From Homarus americanus (Eukaryota; Arthropoda; Malacostraca; Decapoda; Nephropidae), in the NCBI RefSeq assembly GCF_018991925.1, contig NW_024732309.1, positions 287,501-351,500 on the forward strand: a stretch of DNA of 64,000 nucleotides, given 5' to 3'. Both the position numbers and the translations under genes were made by a program. The stretch's first letter is position 1, and every line of letters starts with the position of its first letter. Under the pieces are notes generated by a model. That model was not told where the DNA came from. It was given only the letters and a program-made list of their open reading frames with translations, and made no database searches. Of the stretch, positions 24,101-37,376 are shown piece by piece.

Positions 24101-27100
24101 CCCTTGACATATTGGTGAGAGTTACGCGCTTTACCACCAACACATCTCAACACCACCACTACAGCTGGTGCTATGAACAGTGTTGCCAACTCTGAAACTG
24201 AAGTCCCACCAAAGTTTATTTAAAATTTTTGCTAGATTCACCCTTAAAGGAGCTTTAGCTGTATACTGTCACATCAAAGCTTGTAGACATATAAACAGTA
24301 GTACCAAAAACATATAAAAAGTATTAATGAGAGCATAGAAAATGTAAAATTATACAAGTTAGTGATACTGTCCAAGTATCGGGGACACACACAGCAACAC
24401 AGCCCTCCAGATGGGATGCTGTCTGTCTGTCACCTATCAACGGTAACCAGTGTCATTGGAGGTGTACAGTACAGTAGTGGGATATGCCATCATAATGCTC
24501 CCAATTGATAGTAATTTTAACGATATTATTGTACAGTATAAATAAACTTTAATAAAGGCAGCGATGTACACACGCAAACGAAAGGAAAATTATCTGTAAA
24601 TCTTAATTTGTATCAGGTTCTGCTCTTCTTCATGTAGAGAAAGAATCTAGGTGTATAGTAGACACACTCAGGATAAAGGAGCTTACTGGTAAGGCATAGT
24701 GTACTGGGTAGCATTTGTTCACCGTAAATGACCCACAGAAATGTATGAATTTTAACACCTCAAAAATATTACATGTATAGAGTTCAACCTCCTACTTTTA
24801 CATTAAAGTTTGATCATAAAAAATCACATTATATATGAGTACTGTGTATACAGTAAAAGTAATAACTGAAACTAAGCAGCAAGTGAATAATTTGGGGAAA
24901 AAATCCCCATATAATTTGTTATCGTTTTTCATGAAAGATCAACTAATTTTACATAGATTGTAATTGATTTCATATGAAAAACATAAACCAGTTGCTGAAA
25001 AATCAATACAGCACAACTCTTCCATGCTAGAAAGTTACAACTAGCCTTGGGCGTGGGAGGTGACGATGTTATGAATAAGGCGGTGGGCCTGTTAATGAAA
25101 CATATTTAATACTCCTGGAAGAAATGAAACATTAAAACCATAATTAAAGTTTTTTACACTAAGGCTCACAGGTTCTTTGTACATGTCTCTCCCATCTATG
25201 ACGTTACAGGTGACGGTGGTACACTATGTTAGGATGAGTTACGTCCATTGCTGATTATTTATTACAGTGCACTAAAAAAAAAATTACACCCTCACAGATG
25301 GAATATTTGGATCCCGAGAAGGGAGTGGTAGTGGCGTGCACATTAACATCTTGAATGAACTACTTCAAGCCATGGATGGAGCAGATGTCAGAGCCACCAG
25401 CATACAAGGAGCCTCCCTGCTGACCAACTCTCTCACCACCCAACATGTAAGATGGTACCACTCACTCCTTGATTTTATAGTCAGTATCAAAATAATGTCA
25501 GATATTTTGCCACACTGTCCTACCATTATTGTTGAACTGTGACACTTGACCTTTACTGGTAGTCATTTTACTGTCTGGTGTTTGGAAGATTATATTATGG
25601 TACACTTTTTTGTATATTATAAGAATAAAGATGAATTTAATCAATGTGGGGCTGATGTTGCCTTTCACCCGTAACTCGGTGATTTTTCTCATTATAAGAA
25701 CTGTTTATTGATGTATCTACTTATCCATAGAACTCATAATACATAATTGAACAGATTAATACACAGAGACTCTCATTACTCTGTAGTTTATGGCCTTTGA
25801 TCATTGTGTGTCAGATAACAACTATACACTATTAAACAGGAATATTTAAAGGTGTGGTATTGTAAAGTACTTGCAACACTGGGGATTCAATCATTGAGGG
25901 ATTTTACAATAAAGGCTCCAGTAATTATAGTAGTACAGTATGTTTTTAGTTCACATTTCACTTTGTTAGACCATACATGACTTTGTGACCATGTTACTTT
26001 CCTTCACTTGATGATGGGACTGGGTTGATGAGTTGCTAAGTGCATTTTACTTACAGTATTTACAACTCATTTCTAGCAACTACCTATGGGGCGGGCCAAA
26101 AAATTAAAAACACTCATTTTGTACTTCTATGGGAGTAACACCATTGGCTGGTAGTGCTGCCATCTGATCAGCAGTAATTAACAGTGAAGGGGCGAATTTA
26201 TCATTGTGAAAATTAAATGGTTTCTGACTAGCTGGGTCGCCTGGCGTACTGTTGGCAAACCTCCCACTCACTCTACACATACATTCACCTCCAACACAGA
26301 ATACACACCCATACTCTTCATTTTTCTTATTTTATAGGTTTATATTTTCATTACAGTATTTCTAGGTTACATTTGAGTATTGAAATTATTTTTCTATAAC
26401 TTTTTTAGTTTCATTATAATTATGTAACAGTGGCAATATGCATCGCCATCTCACAGGCGACTGGCAAAGTGTTATGTTTTGAGTTGTGCTCTTTGTTCTA
26501 ATTGGTAAACATCAATACAAACAACAATGGTGATGCATTCTTGTTGGATTCCATTAGTTTTCTTTGTTGTTTTTATTATTTTTTAATATTAAGTAAAATA
26601 AAAGGGGAACTGAACCTTGTACTTTAGAGGCTTTGTTCCCAGAGGCTTCATCCAGAGCTACACCTGTAACATTATTTTCCCACATTTAAATATTGATACT
26701 AATTAAATAATAGACTGCACAGTCAAAAACTCATACCTCGGCACATAGGGGGTTGAGGCCTTGCCGAGTGATTAAATTTGACGACTTATCGGTGATGAGC
26801 CTATACGTATACTGTATACCTACTGTATATATAATGAAATAAAAACAATTGTACGTATCAGGTATTTACCAATAGCAAGGGGGTAATTTCTTGATGAGCT
26901 TGTGAATGGCAGACGAACTGAACTGTATTGTCTGCAACACTTCACAGGCAGTGTACAGTACTTGTAAAGGTACAGTACTGTACATTGTTCTGACAAACTT
27001 AACACTACGGTATGTAGTGTACACTTCACAGGCACTGTTAATAATTGTTCTGACAAACTTAACACTACACTTTATAATTAACACTTAACACTATCTGTAC

Positions 27101-30100
27101 AGTAACACTTCACTGGCACTTATCTCTGTCAGAAGGTCTACCTGTAACAACAGGCACACATAATTATATTGTGGGTCAGCTTGCCCAGTTCTTGAGCATG
27201 ACTCCGCTCCTGCTGACTACTAAAATGTGCAACAGTTATCTGGTGCAGTCTCAGCTTATCAGATGCTGAGCTATGGGGGTTTTACTGTAAAAGAAATGTA
27301 CAGTATTCTTAGGCAATCTCCTATCATAAATAACTAGGCATTTAAAACACAGTATTTGTCAACTCTTCCCCCATGCAGTGTCACCTGCCTCATATCATTG
27401 GCTAAAGACAAATTTCTGGTGTTGACTGTACATAAATGCTATTTATATGGTAAAAACACGCACAAAAAAACAACAACAACAGTACAGTATAATTCAAAGC
27501 CAATAACAAAAACAATCATGGTAGTGGTTACTTGAATTTTAGAAGATGAGGTACAAGTATCCCTAAGTGAACGATGTGGTTTCATTCCTGAACACCTAAC
27601 ATTACACCAAATTATCACTAAACGAGGGATAACAGCAAATCAAGGAGAGCTGAAAAAGAGGTTCAAACGAAAGAGTAGTAAACAAAGGTAATCTGCTGCT
27701 ACTTATCATTATTCTCCTCTAATAAGTTAGTTTAGTATTGTCACTTAATTTTTTATCTACAAAATTATTGTCTTTATAAAAACTTGTGATTCATGGAAAT
27801 TTTTTATATAAAACATAAAATTAAAGTAAATTTTCTCAGCAGCATTGAGTAGCTGTAAGAGTGTTTGATGATCCATTAAGGCAACTCCCCACCCGGTCAC
27901 TGTCAGTTGTTGAAGAGTCTGGCACTACAGCAGCTATGACCAAGTTTTAATTACTGTTGTTTTATTAAAGGATGGAGTGTTGGTTTGTGCAGCCACTAAT
28001 CATCCGGGTAACTTAGACCCGGCCTTGCTACGACCTGGCCGCTTTGATCGTTTGGTGTACGTCCCTCTGCCAGATTATGAGGCACGCCTTGATATTCTCG
28101 GAGTAAGTTCGTGCCAACATGTGAAAAAATTAAATTCTTGGCTGTACTTAATCATATGGTTCTCCTGGTTAACTCAATGTAATGATGGCTGATAATGTTC
28201 TGGCTTCGCTAATAGATTACATTATTTTGTGTACATATTGTAATTGAACTGAAATGATTCTGTTGAAAGAGTTTTAAGAATGTTGCTACAGTATACAGTA
28301 TTGCAAAGGAGTAACTGTTTAATTAAATGCATTACTGTATAAATCTACAGGTATGGTATATGAGAAGTAGATGTACACTCAGAAACCATATTCTCTAGCC
28401 CACCTGGGTCGGTGCTGGAGGTTAGTACAGTGTGCTTTCTGGACGGGGGCCCACTCTAACTATCACGAGGCAACACACGCATGAACACACACAGTCATAG
28501 TACGGCTGTATAGATGACATTATGTATAAATATTGTTATGGTATTTTATACTCTGCATTATCTTCATTATATATGAACACGAAGAAAAATTATCATAGGT
28601 TGTAGTTACGAAAGTATGAATGGAAATAAACACTTCCAAACCGAGTGTACCTCCATCACAACCTACCTCACTTGATGGTCTGTCTGTCTGTCTGTATTTC
28701 AGTTTTCTCTATCTGTCTATCTCTCTCATCCGCATTCTCCTCCCACACTCTGCCATACCTGTAAACACCTGGTTTCCGAGTGTACATTTCCATTGGATAC
28801 ATTTCCATTATTGTTGGACATACAATATTTACAAAATTACCGAGAGAGAAAATGAGGATACATGAAGGAGGTCAGTACAGTCCACTCACTGATGATATTA
28901 TGACTAAATGACTGCAGAAGGATAGGAATAGTGAAGAAGGTGTAGAAGAGAGATGTAGATGGTGGATTACTTAGTGGGCGATGACTACACCATGTGAGGG
29001 AAAGTTAGAAAGATGCATTAAGGAAAACACCGTGGCAGGAAAGGGGGGAATGAGTTATGTAGTGATTAGTTAGCATGGAGGTTCTTCAGTAATGGTATAT
29101 TTGATCTTTTACAGCTCAAGACGAGTAAGATGCACGTACAGTCAGATAACATTCTTGAAGTATTAGCCAGAGAGACAGAGGGCTTTACTGGTGCTGAGCT
29201 GGAGAACTTGGTAATGAAGGTTTGTATAATATATCCAAATGTATATATGTTAAGTAATGAATTGTTAATGGAAATAAGATATGGGCTATACAAGAACTGA
29301 AAGGTCATAGGTGAGAAGAGGTTACAGATCTAGGAAGGGAAATATGTTAAGACTTGTAGTATGTGTGAAATTACTGTACATATAACTTACTGAAAAGAAG
29401 ACAGTGTGACATTGTTTATCTTTCTGGTTTGTGTCACAGTATTAATGTTTCCCTGCATAAACCACAAAGGTAGATGGTAATAAAAGATTTTTTTTTTTGT
29501 AAGATCATGAATAAATCTGTCAAATTATTTAAGCATATAATGTGTATCTAATGTTTGACCTATCCTCGGTTAAATGATTGACTAATGTACTATACACTGT
29601 TTTCAAGATATTTTAAAATGTATCAATCATTAGCTACTGTAAAAAAAAAAATCACTACACACAGGAGCAGCAGAGACCCTCTCACTCCCTTGCTAAGTGT
29701 GAACTCTTACACACGAGGAAAGTTTATTCCTGTTTATTTTTGAACAGTATGAATATTATTATTTTGCTTGTGTGTGCATGTAATATTGTATAAAAAACAA
29801 ACTATATCTACCTGAAATTACAAGTTGAAAAATAACCAACATAGCTCACAACTTGGCCTGGAGTGGTAAGGGGAAGGCTAGAGTAATGTACAAATACAAA
29901 CTAAGATAAAATACTGAAAAACAAAGGAATATTATCACAGATGTAACGGCCTGCATGATAAGTAAAATTAAGCCTGAATCAAACTCAAAACTCCCTGTAC
30001 ATATCTCCTTTACCAACATTCATAAACCATACCACCTACCTTGATGTTATTTAACAATTATGCTACTTCAAACAACATTAATATACAATCTAGATGTAAA

Positions 30101-31945
30101 AATATGCAGCTAAAAACCATTAAGGAAAAGCTAAATTAAAGTTTATCACAACCACCATTTGCATAGACACTAGGAGACACTATTTCTGCTGACTCCCTAG
30201 CAATGTCCCTCACTCTCACACACACTCCTCCCCCTCCCCAGTTCAGCCAGCTAACTCCTGCACAAAGAAATGATCATTCTCTTTATGTGTTTGACCTTAT
30301 AACAATTATTATTTTTTTCTCCACAATATGTGTGTAGGATTGTGTCTCCATGTAACTGAATAAAGAAAATATAAATAAAAGTTACATACAGGTACAGTAT
30401 ATCTACCAGAAATTACGAGTTAAAAAAATAACCATAACACCTCACAGCTCGGTAAGATTAGCCTATCATGAGCAAGACCCAGGTAGCTATTGTTAACCAT
30501 AAATGACCCATGGAAATGCATGAATTATAACACCTTAAAAATACTATGCATAAAATTTGATCATAAAAACTCGCACTGTACTGCAATTGAGTATATACGG
30601 TAAATAGCATTGGTACCACATAATTACATACCTCATGTATTTTTAAAGAATATTTCAGGTTTCTTGGTAAAACATTATAATATGCTGTAATTCACAATGC
30701 TAGTATCCTGTACAGTATTATTTCCATACTCCAAACTAATCAATTTATCATTATGATTGAATGTTCTGTATTTTATGATTTCTTTTGTCATCAGTCACTT
30801 TTATGGTATAAGCAGCGTTAGAATACTGGCAGACAATAATTTAACACCAGTTACGCCTTTAGTAATGGGGATTTATTCTGCAGATGGCCATGAATTGGAA
30901 AATCTGTGAATGCAGTTGATAGCTTACATGAACCGAACTTTTAATGATAATGCCTTTAATAAATTCCTAAATATATTAAGAAATATTCCACAGTAATTAT
31001 AATAAAGTATTAAAGAACAGTTTATAATTGAACTTACCTTAAATTATGATGATGTGTAGTAGAGGTTGATCATCTTGGTCATGATAGCATTACTGTATTG
31101 TTGTTACAGCTCCACAGGTGAGGATGGTGGTGAAGGAGGTAGGGAGAGAAGCCGGCCAAATTTACGCTGGCAGATGAGTTGGATGGAGGAAGGACTTTTG
31201 CGAAAAACAGCCTTACAACCTTTTCATGGATAACATTTTTGTCCACTGGCACATTTATATGATGTTTGTCCTCCATCCATAAACTTAATGCCTTTACCAT
31301 TTTTATTCAGGTCTGGCCATGAATTTATCGAGAAACTTGGACTGTATAGGGGCATTTAACAGTGTCCCTTACCTCTTTTTCTTTCTTCTTGCTGAGTGAA
31401 GTGACCTCATATATGCTGAAAACCTACACCTGACTGCAACATTCATTCCACTCACAAGTTTATCTAATAATATAACTTTACAGAAGGGTCTTCACTTTCT
31501 TTTACCATTTCACCACCTTTAGAGGCTGTAAATGCAAGATACCAAGTGGGCAAAAGTTGTAAGAGACTAGTTTTAAAAATTTTTGAAATGCAAAATGGTG
31601 ACATAAAGCTTATCGACTACGAATAGTTAAAACTTTGACTAATGTGTTATTGCTGTAATTCTTTGTAGCTTAACTGTGAGCAAGTTCCTGAGGCAAATGT
31701 GAGATAGCTAAAGATTTGTTAACTTATTAGAAATTTTTTTTTTGCATAAATTACTCATGTTTTTGACTGACTTACAGGCAACCATGGCAGCAGTGAAGAA
31801 GAACCTGTATGATCAAGACACCCATTTAGTGCATCTACAAGAGAAAGATTTATTAGCCGCTCTACACTCCACCTGCCCAGCTGTCACTGATAAGGAAATA
31901 AAGGCTTATCAGGAATTTGAGAGGAATCTTAGTTTTAAAACATAA
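17049..31945 (+). CDS. AFG2B: AFG2B/SPATA5L1-type tandem AAA+ ATPase (11 coding exons)
   Basis: Coding exons: 17049-17769, 19183-19328, 19923-20048, 20585-20701, 21499-21687, 22521-22737, 23032-23232, 25298-25446, 27971-28102, 29115-29219, 31778-31945. All introns are GT-AG and every phase joins, giving 756 codons, close to the roughly 750 usual for the family. Residues 1-240 form the family's N-terminal domain. D1 has Walker A GPPGCGKT (246-253), Walker B LFFIDE (304-309), sensor ATNRP (351) and an arginine-finger segment RRSGR (362-366). D2 has Walker A GPRGCGKT (511-518), Walker B ILFIDE (566-571), ATNHP (631) and LLRPGRFD (641-648). In other animals this Cdc48-like protein works with AFG2A, CINP and C1orf109 in pre-60S ribosome maturation and replisome turnover; that role is family knowledge. 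D1 is degenerate around its second arginine finger (RRSGRLE rather than RRPGRFD), and D2 Walker A has R for the usual second P. The start is the first in-frame ATG after a splice acceptor; 17052 is an equally good ATG. Confidence 0.93.
18114..18183. repeat. (AT)n microsatellite in AFG2B intron 1
   Basis: About 70 bases of AT followed by a short ATT run. Confidence 0.97.
18331..18949 (-). mobile_element. Tigger/pogo-like element E (619 bp) in AFG2B intron 1
   Basis: The right end read inwards is CAGTATTACTCGGCTTTACG. The left end is CGTAGTACCCCGATTTACGC, one-base-decayed at the CAG. TA flanks at 18329-18330 and 18950-18951. It contains a transposase C-terminal remnant on the minus strand. Confidence 0.8.
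18638..18814 (-). pseudogene. C-terminal fragment of a pogo/Tigger transposase with PIP-box-like motif
   Basis: The minus-strand frame ending TAA at 18638 reads ...[18 protein letters not shown]... and then an acidic Ser/Asp-rich tail ending [16 protein letters not shown] fits the PCNA-interaction consensus Qxx(I/L/M)xxFF. Drosophila Pogo transposase is known to bind PCNA through such a C-terminal motif. Nothing of the DDE catalytic core remains in the element. Confidence 0.6.
19510..19645 (+). repeat. Retroposon tail fragment in AFG2B intron 2
   Basis: CATTAGGAAGGGCATCCAGC recalls the shared 3' tail of RTE-type LINEs and the SINEs that use them, and GGGTTCAGTCCCC follows like a worn B box. 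Recognition is from motif only. Confidence 0.35.
20367..20568. mobile_element. Mariner-like MITE (202 bp) abutting AFG2B exon 4
   Basis: Inverted ends AGGGTGTTCAGTAAGTAATG and, read inwards from the right, AGGGTGTCCAATAAGTAATG, followed by GCAACC. The ends resemble Tc1/mariner family termini; a clean target duplication is not visible. The right end stops 16 bases before the acceptor of AFG2B exon 4. Confidence 0.7.
22048..22212. mobile_element. Short Tigger-like MITE F (165 bp) in AFG2B intron 5
   Basis: CAGT...ACTG ends flanked by TA (22046-22047, 22213-22214). The inner ends ATTCGCGGGGGTTAGGTTC and, on the opposite strand, CCTTATTATTCGCGG match the inner end of copies A/B. Non-coding. Confidence 0.7.
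23990..24150 (-). mobile_element. tRNA-derived SINE-like element in AFG2B intron 7
   Basis: On the minus strand, TGGTGGTAAAGCG (24139-24127) looks like a tRNA A box, and GGGTTCGAGCCTC (24103-24091) is a near-perfect B box at tRNA spacing. A non-tRNA body ending near 23990 follows. It does not fold into a complete tRNA by eye, so a SINE head is more likely than a working tRNA gene. Confidence 0.6.
26720..27287. mobile_element. Tigger-like element G (568 bp) in AFG2B intron 8
   Basis: Begins CAGTCAAAAACTCATACCTC. The right end read inwards is CAGTAAAACCCCCATAGCTC, with TA after it (27288-27289). It contains two copies of GTTCTGACAAACTTAACAC about 50 bases apart. No transposase frame seen. Confidence 0.65.
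29700..30470. repeat. Dispersed repeat module in AFG2B intron 10
   Basis: Two related modules (29700-29870 and 30260-30470) share the order TTTATTC/TTTATGT, TGTGCATGTAA or a variant, then ATATCTACC(T/A)GAAATTAC. A third copy lies at 40610-40850. A neighbouring phrase (CATAAATGACCCATGGAAAT near 30500) recurs at about 24725. Non-coding. Confidence 0.55.
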
Positions 31946-32025
31946 ATGAAAAATTGGGTGTTTGTTATAATATTCATAATTTAGTTCTTATTGTGATTTG
32001 TATATATTTGTTTTAGAAATTCAAC

Positions 32026-32031
32026 AATAAA
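32026..32031 (+). terminator. Polyadenylation signal AATAAA of AFG2B
   Basis: A canonical AATAAA lies 80 bases after the AFG2B stop codon, a normal distance for a short 3' UTR. Cleavage would be expected around 32045. Confidence 0.75.
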
Positions 32032-32212
32032 TCTTGACTTCAAAAAAATTTCTTTTTCATAGATATTAACTCGTGAAGGAATACTAATGGATCATGTGTT
32101 TATCACTGTACAAGAGATAAGTAATTGAGGTTACGGTACCCTCCTACCCAGAGTGAAGCTGGAGGACTGAGTGGAGGTAAGCTTAGTGTTGGGTTAATTT
32201 TCCTAGGAAGTA

Positions 32213-33300
32213 CAGCAGAGTCTCGCTAATTCACTGGTTAGGTACCAGAAGACTTCGTGAATTATCAAATCGCAAATTATAGTTTAACTGATTTTCAGTG
32301 ATGTCTCCTTTAGCCGGAACGATTGATGTAGAGCACTTCTGGGAATGAGACAATTCTCTCAAAGCTGGAAAAAAAATCCCTCCTTGCAATTTTCTGGGTA
32401 ATGGAAAAATTTTCTCGGAATTTCCAGAAATTACGCATTAAACCACCCTTCGAACTCAGAAAAATATACCCCATCTTTCATGGAATTTTCTCATAATTTG
32501 TCGAGAAAATTTCAATTCCAGCCATCAGAGAGTTTCGGTTAACTGAGATATTACTATTAGTTTGGTACCAGAGGTAAAAAAATACCCATAAAGTGTTTCA
32601 TAACTGCTACCTTTGTTAATAATAAAAAACAATAACAACATCAACAATAATACGTATTTGTTAATTGCTTTTGAAATATTTTTTCTATACAGTATTTGCC
32701 ACATCCTGTACAGGTTTACCAGATTTACAATATTTTGCTTTAACGATTGTGCTGTATATAGACCACCACCCTATTTGTGATGTAAACAATCTGCACGAGT
32801 GATGGTCATCGTCTGGCCGATGCATCTCTCAGTTCACCGCCACCCGGTGCACTACAGTACCAAGCTCTGTTCCCTGGTGATTGTACATGGCCGTTATCAT
32901 GAAGCTCAACAAATAATTATCGGTGTTGTTACTTATCATTCTTTTACCTTACAGGGAAAGGACATGACTAACGCTTACATTTTACTCTGTTTTGGTAACT
33001 CTGAAGTGATTTTCACTATGTTTCTTGTGATTGTAAAGTGCTTTGTCTCTGTTGTTGTGAACAGTCTCGGCCATTATCATTGTTTTTGTGTTCTCATCAG
33101 TCGCTCTGTTTTGGTGACTGAAGTGAGCTGTGTAACTTTGAAAATGTCTGGGGGAGACCAAGGCACCCAGAAAAACCGTGTCTCTGGAGGTGAAGCTTGA
33201 CATTGTGAAGCAGCCCGAGACTCCTCAGAGGCTGTGTGGGAGTCAGAGTGTCATCTCCACTCCACCTACAGGAGCCCCTTAGCCTTGAAGGGGACACGTG
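32213..33300 (+). mobile_element. Truncated Tigger-like element H downstream of AFG2B
   Basis: TA then CAGCAGAGTCTCGCTAATTC marks a left end. About 930 bases in, a start MSGGDQGTQK is followed, after a one-base shift, by SLEVKLDIVK, typical of the N-terminus of Tigger transposases. The frame then breaks and no right end is seen, so the 3' boundary is approximate. Confidence 0.6.
33144..33285 (+). pseudogene. Tigger transposase N-terminus, frameshifted
   Basis: ATG at 33144 gives MSGGDQGTQKNRVSGGEA and stops. In the next frame the same DNA reads KTVSLEVKLDIVKQPETPQR, the expected helix-turn-helix start. The remainder of the protein is absent. Confidence 0.55.
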
Positions 33301-33779
33301 ATGATGACCAGGGCTGTTCTTAATGATGTGGTGAGTGTTGTTTAATTATGATGTAGGTATATTATTTTCGGTGATACATGTAGGTGTCCAACTGCTGGGA
33401 ACATAAACACAGGAATACCTCTTACAACACTGCCTCATGGAATGTTTTGTTATGTAGGAAATTTTTATTATAAAAAAATATTAAATGGTTCAAAAGTTGT
33501 GTGAGAGACCACGAGATGCACAACACTCCTTTAACTTGGAGCCAGGCACTCAATCACTGGGAGTAATACACACTGATAACTTAGCCCACCTCCACCAGGC
33601 TTCCCATAGATGTGTATTTAGTACACTTTAGTACTCTCTTTTTAACCTATACACCTAACTCTTGCTTGTATAGTTTTTCTACCCCATGTATATCTATGGC
33701 AACTTTAAAACAAATACATAATATCTAGATTTTTGTTTCTGCTGGTGGCACACATCCCCTTGATATTGATGCACATAAA

Positions 33780-35270
33780 ATTCATTCTTCTGTCATTATC
33801 ATCATCATTTTCTGGCCATTACCTGATGGCAGCTCTCCATGCTTTGTGATAGCTTGCAGTCCCTCTTGACAAGTTCTTAACTCTAATGAAATTTCTTACA
33901 ACTCTCTCCGTGTCCTTCTTAGCCTGCCCCTGCCTCTCTTCCCCTCCGCCTCTTATTGTCTCCTCCATTCTCTCCACATGCCCAAATCACCATAGCCTGT
34001 CTTTATGCAAAACTTCATTAATACTCTATTCATTATACCCAGCTGCCCTCTTCACTCCAAACAGGGTTCCTATATTTTAGTATTACTTTGCACATCCACC
34101 TCACCATATTCGTTTTCACTTGCTCAAGCTTGCACATGTCATTTTCTTTAACTGCCCGTGTTTCATTAACATCACATTCCTCATGCCATTTGCTACATCA
34201 TACTTTTCACACATAGGGAAGGTCCTCTTGCCATCAATAAAAAGACCAACTCCCTTAACTTCCTCCAGTCACTTCTGACTCTAGCTTCAGCACCCAACTC
34301 CAGCACTGATCATGCCACCCAGGTGGCAGAATTTCTCCAGCCTGGTTAAGGCCCCATGATAACTTGCACTACCATTTACACCACTGAAACTTTGTGTACC
34401 CACCCTACACAATACTGAATTGCTACCAACACCTTTCTTTCAGACAGTACATTGCCATTTCCCACTAGTAATTATTTTTGTTTTGGCCACATTCACTCTC
34501 AAGATGTTGATTCTAACACATCCTTTCATTCCTCTACTGCTTCTTCATTACTATCTGCTATCATCACTCGGTCATCAGCACACAACTCCCAGACAGACCA
34601 GTGGTAGTGCCTCTAGCCCCATGATAAACAGAATGTGTCCCAAGACACTCTTAGTGAACTCTAACTTTCACTTAAAATTTCTCACTTGCCTTACCATTTA
34701 CTCTCGAGCAATTTTTGAGCCCTCATATAATTCCATAGTGACTCAAACAAGACACTCTGCGACCCATAACTTTCTCATTGGCTACTGCACTACAGTACTT
34801 TACATAGCACCCTGTCAAAGGCCTTCTCTAAATCAACAAAGTACAGCTTTCTCTCCCTCACTAGATATTTCTCTTGTAGTTATCTGGTCATAAATATTGC
34901 CTCTGTAGTCCCTTTGCCTGGCCTAAACTGCATTTTATTAATGTTCACTCTTTCCCTTATCAATTTTTTTATCACCTTTTCTACAATTTTCATACCTTGA
35001 TTTTACAGCTTCAGGCCCCTGTAGTTTCCACATTCAGGTGCATCACACTTTACCTTTATCGAACACACTCTGCCAGTCAGCTGGAACAGTCGGTACATTC
35101 CATCATTATTGCTTTAATCAATTTAATCATCATCAACAAACTAACATCTTCTGATGCTTTCAGCATTTCTACAACTATTCCAGAGCTTCCAGCTGACTTT
35201 CCATTCTTCATTTTGTCTAGTGCCCTTCCTGTTGCCAACCTACTGTACTTTTTCAGAGTGGAAACTGGGC
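33780..35270 (-). pseudogene. Decayed non-LTR retrotransposon reverse transcriptase
   Basis: On the minus strand, near 34945-34905, KMQFRPGKGTTEAIFMT is followed after a gap by LYFVDLEKAFDRVLCKVL (near 34850-34795). These are reverse transcriptase motifs typical of non-LTR elements. Further down, VNVAKTKIITSGKWQC (near 34500) matches the post-palm segment. Many stops and shifts interrupt it. It fills most of the space between AFG2B and PTCD3; ends are approximate. Confidence 0.65.
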
Positions 35271-35349
35271 AATATATGTAGGATTTCCAAGTGTCCTCTT
35301 AGTTGGTAAGACAGAATTACTTTTCTCTGAGGTAATCAAAGATTAACTT

Positions 35350-35646
35350 CCTGACACACCCAAGACTAACACCTTGGTCACCTGACACACCCAAGACTAA
35401 CACCTTGGTCACCTGACACACCCAAGACTAACACCTTGGTCACCTAACACACCCAAGACTAACACCTTGGTCACCTAACACACCCAAGACTAACACCTTG
35501 GTCACCTAACACACCCAAGACTAACACCTTGGTCACCTAACACACCCAAGACTAACACCTTGATCACCTGACACACCCAAGACTAACACCTTGGTCACCT
35601 AACACACCCAAGACTAACACCTTGGTCACCTAACACACCCAAGACT
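35350..35646. repeat. 31-bp minisatellite, about 9.5 copies
   Basis: The unit contains GACACACCCAAGACTAACAC followed by CTTGGTCACCT; copies differ mainly at one G/A (CCTGACAC or CCTAACAC). Lies between the two genes. Confidence 0.95.
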
Positions 35647-37376
35647 CTTAACACAGCTCAGGAAATGACACATTATTGATTAACTTATTATGGATGAATT
35701 CACACTTTCATTATATTTATACAGCTTTTATTTACATGGTTAAAATACTAATATGAATTTAGACATTTCTACTACAGGTTGAAGCTCCCATAACCAGCAA
35801 CCACAGGACCAACTCCAAGCAAGATATAATAAATTACCATTATTTAGAATGTTGTAATTTTTATGTACTTGTAACGAGTCACTGATACTGTAACTGTACT
35901 TTATATGTAGTGTAATTTCTTTGAAGTGTTTTAGGTATAAAAACACATTTGGTATTTTGAAATCTGGGAGCCATGGTGCAGTTCAGTAAGGGTAGAATAA
36001 AACTGTAACACTTCAATAAGCACACCACCACCCTCGGCTATGAATTATAACAAATGAACTGAATGGCAGGAGCGATCGGCACGCTACGAAAACATAACCG
36101 TAGTGACAAACTGGCAAAACTATGAGATCCTGCTACCCATTGGGAGGTTTGCTGGGTAAAGGAATTTCTGAAAACGATGCAATTTTTGGGAGTTGCCGTA
36201 AGTTAAAATGCCGGACATGGGAGTTTCATCCTGTATTAGTAACAAGGGGATTAACCAAGGTATGTTTCAGTAAATTAAATGATAGAAAGTAAAATATCCA
36301 TCATCACTAAGTTCTCTATAATTGTATTGGCAATTTTTTGTTCAGTGTCTAATTCCCATCCTTTCTCTTCCTATAAGAACTTAGTTTCAGTATTAAATAT
36401 GCTTAAAGACATTGACTACAAATTTCATAATAGTATTCACACATGGCACTTGCTTGCAACATTAAAGAATTATTTTGTTTACTATATACAATTACTGTAC
36501 AGTACTAAAAATTAGTTGCACTTTCATATTAATTCTCTTGCACTTAACAGCTTACAAAGTCAGCAACTGTTAATTAAATTACTATGGTGCTGAAGTTATG
36601 TGGAGGGAAAACTGGAGCATTTTACTTATAGCATAAGAGACTGATTGGGGGTAACATTAATAATGACAATCCTATAAAACAAAGCAATTTTTTTATACTG
36701 TACTGTAAATGTAACCGGAAGAAAACTATTTTTTTCCCTTTGACTTTTGATAAATTATCCATCATAGATTCAAAATAAAAAATCTTGTAAATTATTTTCA
36801 TAATATACATGAGTTTAACATATAAATGATACTAATTACTTCTTATCTATAAATTGTTAATGGTGGGACTGCCTCTATACATGAATACTGTACCTGTGTT
36901 TCTCCTGGGTGCTGTGTTGAAGTACCACACACTTCCTCTTGTCCCAGTTTTGTACATGACCGATAAATATTGTTTACATAATACTCAATAATTAAGAATA
37001 TCAGAATCTTCATGGTGAACTTAGAAGCTCACTACCAAAAACTGAACTAAGTTTTGCCCGGTTCTGTGTGCTGAGAGTTAACTTGGATTGAAGTTGTTTT
37101 GCCATTTCCCCAGCCTCTTGGTGTCCAGCATCCAGTGCATATATAACTATGCTCTGTATAAAGAAAAGGCCACTATAGAATGCAATTAAATATTCAAAAT
37201 TATTTGATATACTGTACACACTTAACTCTTGTTACACCATGGGAGTAGTATTTCACCAACAGCCAACACTGATCGTTACATTAAATTCTCATTCATCGGG
37301 ATCTTACTGTGTGTGTGTGTGTGTGTTTTTCAATAAACTTAAGTACTGTATTATTATCACAGTTTCATTAATATTA
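35647..37376. other. Intergenic stretch between converging genes
   Basis: AT-rich, a (GT)n run near 37310-37325, no coding signal. Lies between the 31-bp minisatellite and MITE copy C. Confidence 0.5.

Noticed and set aside
24091..24139. Functional tRNA gene on the minus strand
   Set aside because: A and B boxes are good, but the acceptor stem does not pair by eye and the sequence continues as a SINE body.
27541..27687. Possible extra AFG2B exon, open for about 48 codons between an AG and a GT
   Set aside because: Its open frame needs an incoming phase that neither neighbouring exon provides, exons 8 and 9 already join in phase with a normal D2 length, and the sequence resembles a MITE end (CTAAGTGAACGATG...ACTAAACGAGGGATAA).
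34420..34893. 157-codon + strand ORF
   Set aside because: It is the antisense shadow of the decayed reverse transcriptase, whose conserved motifs read on the minus strand.
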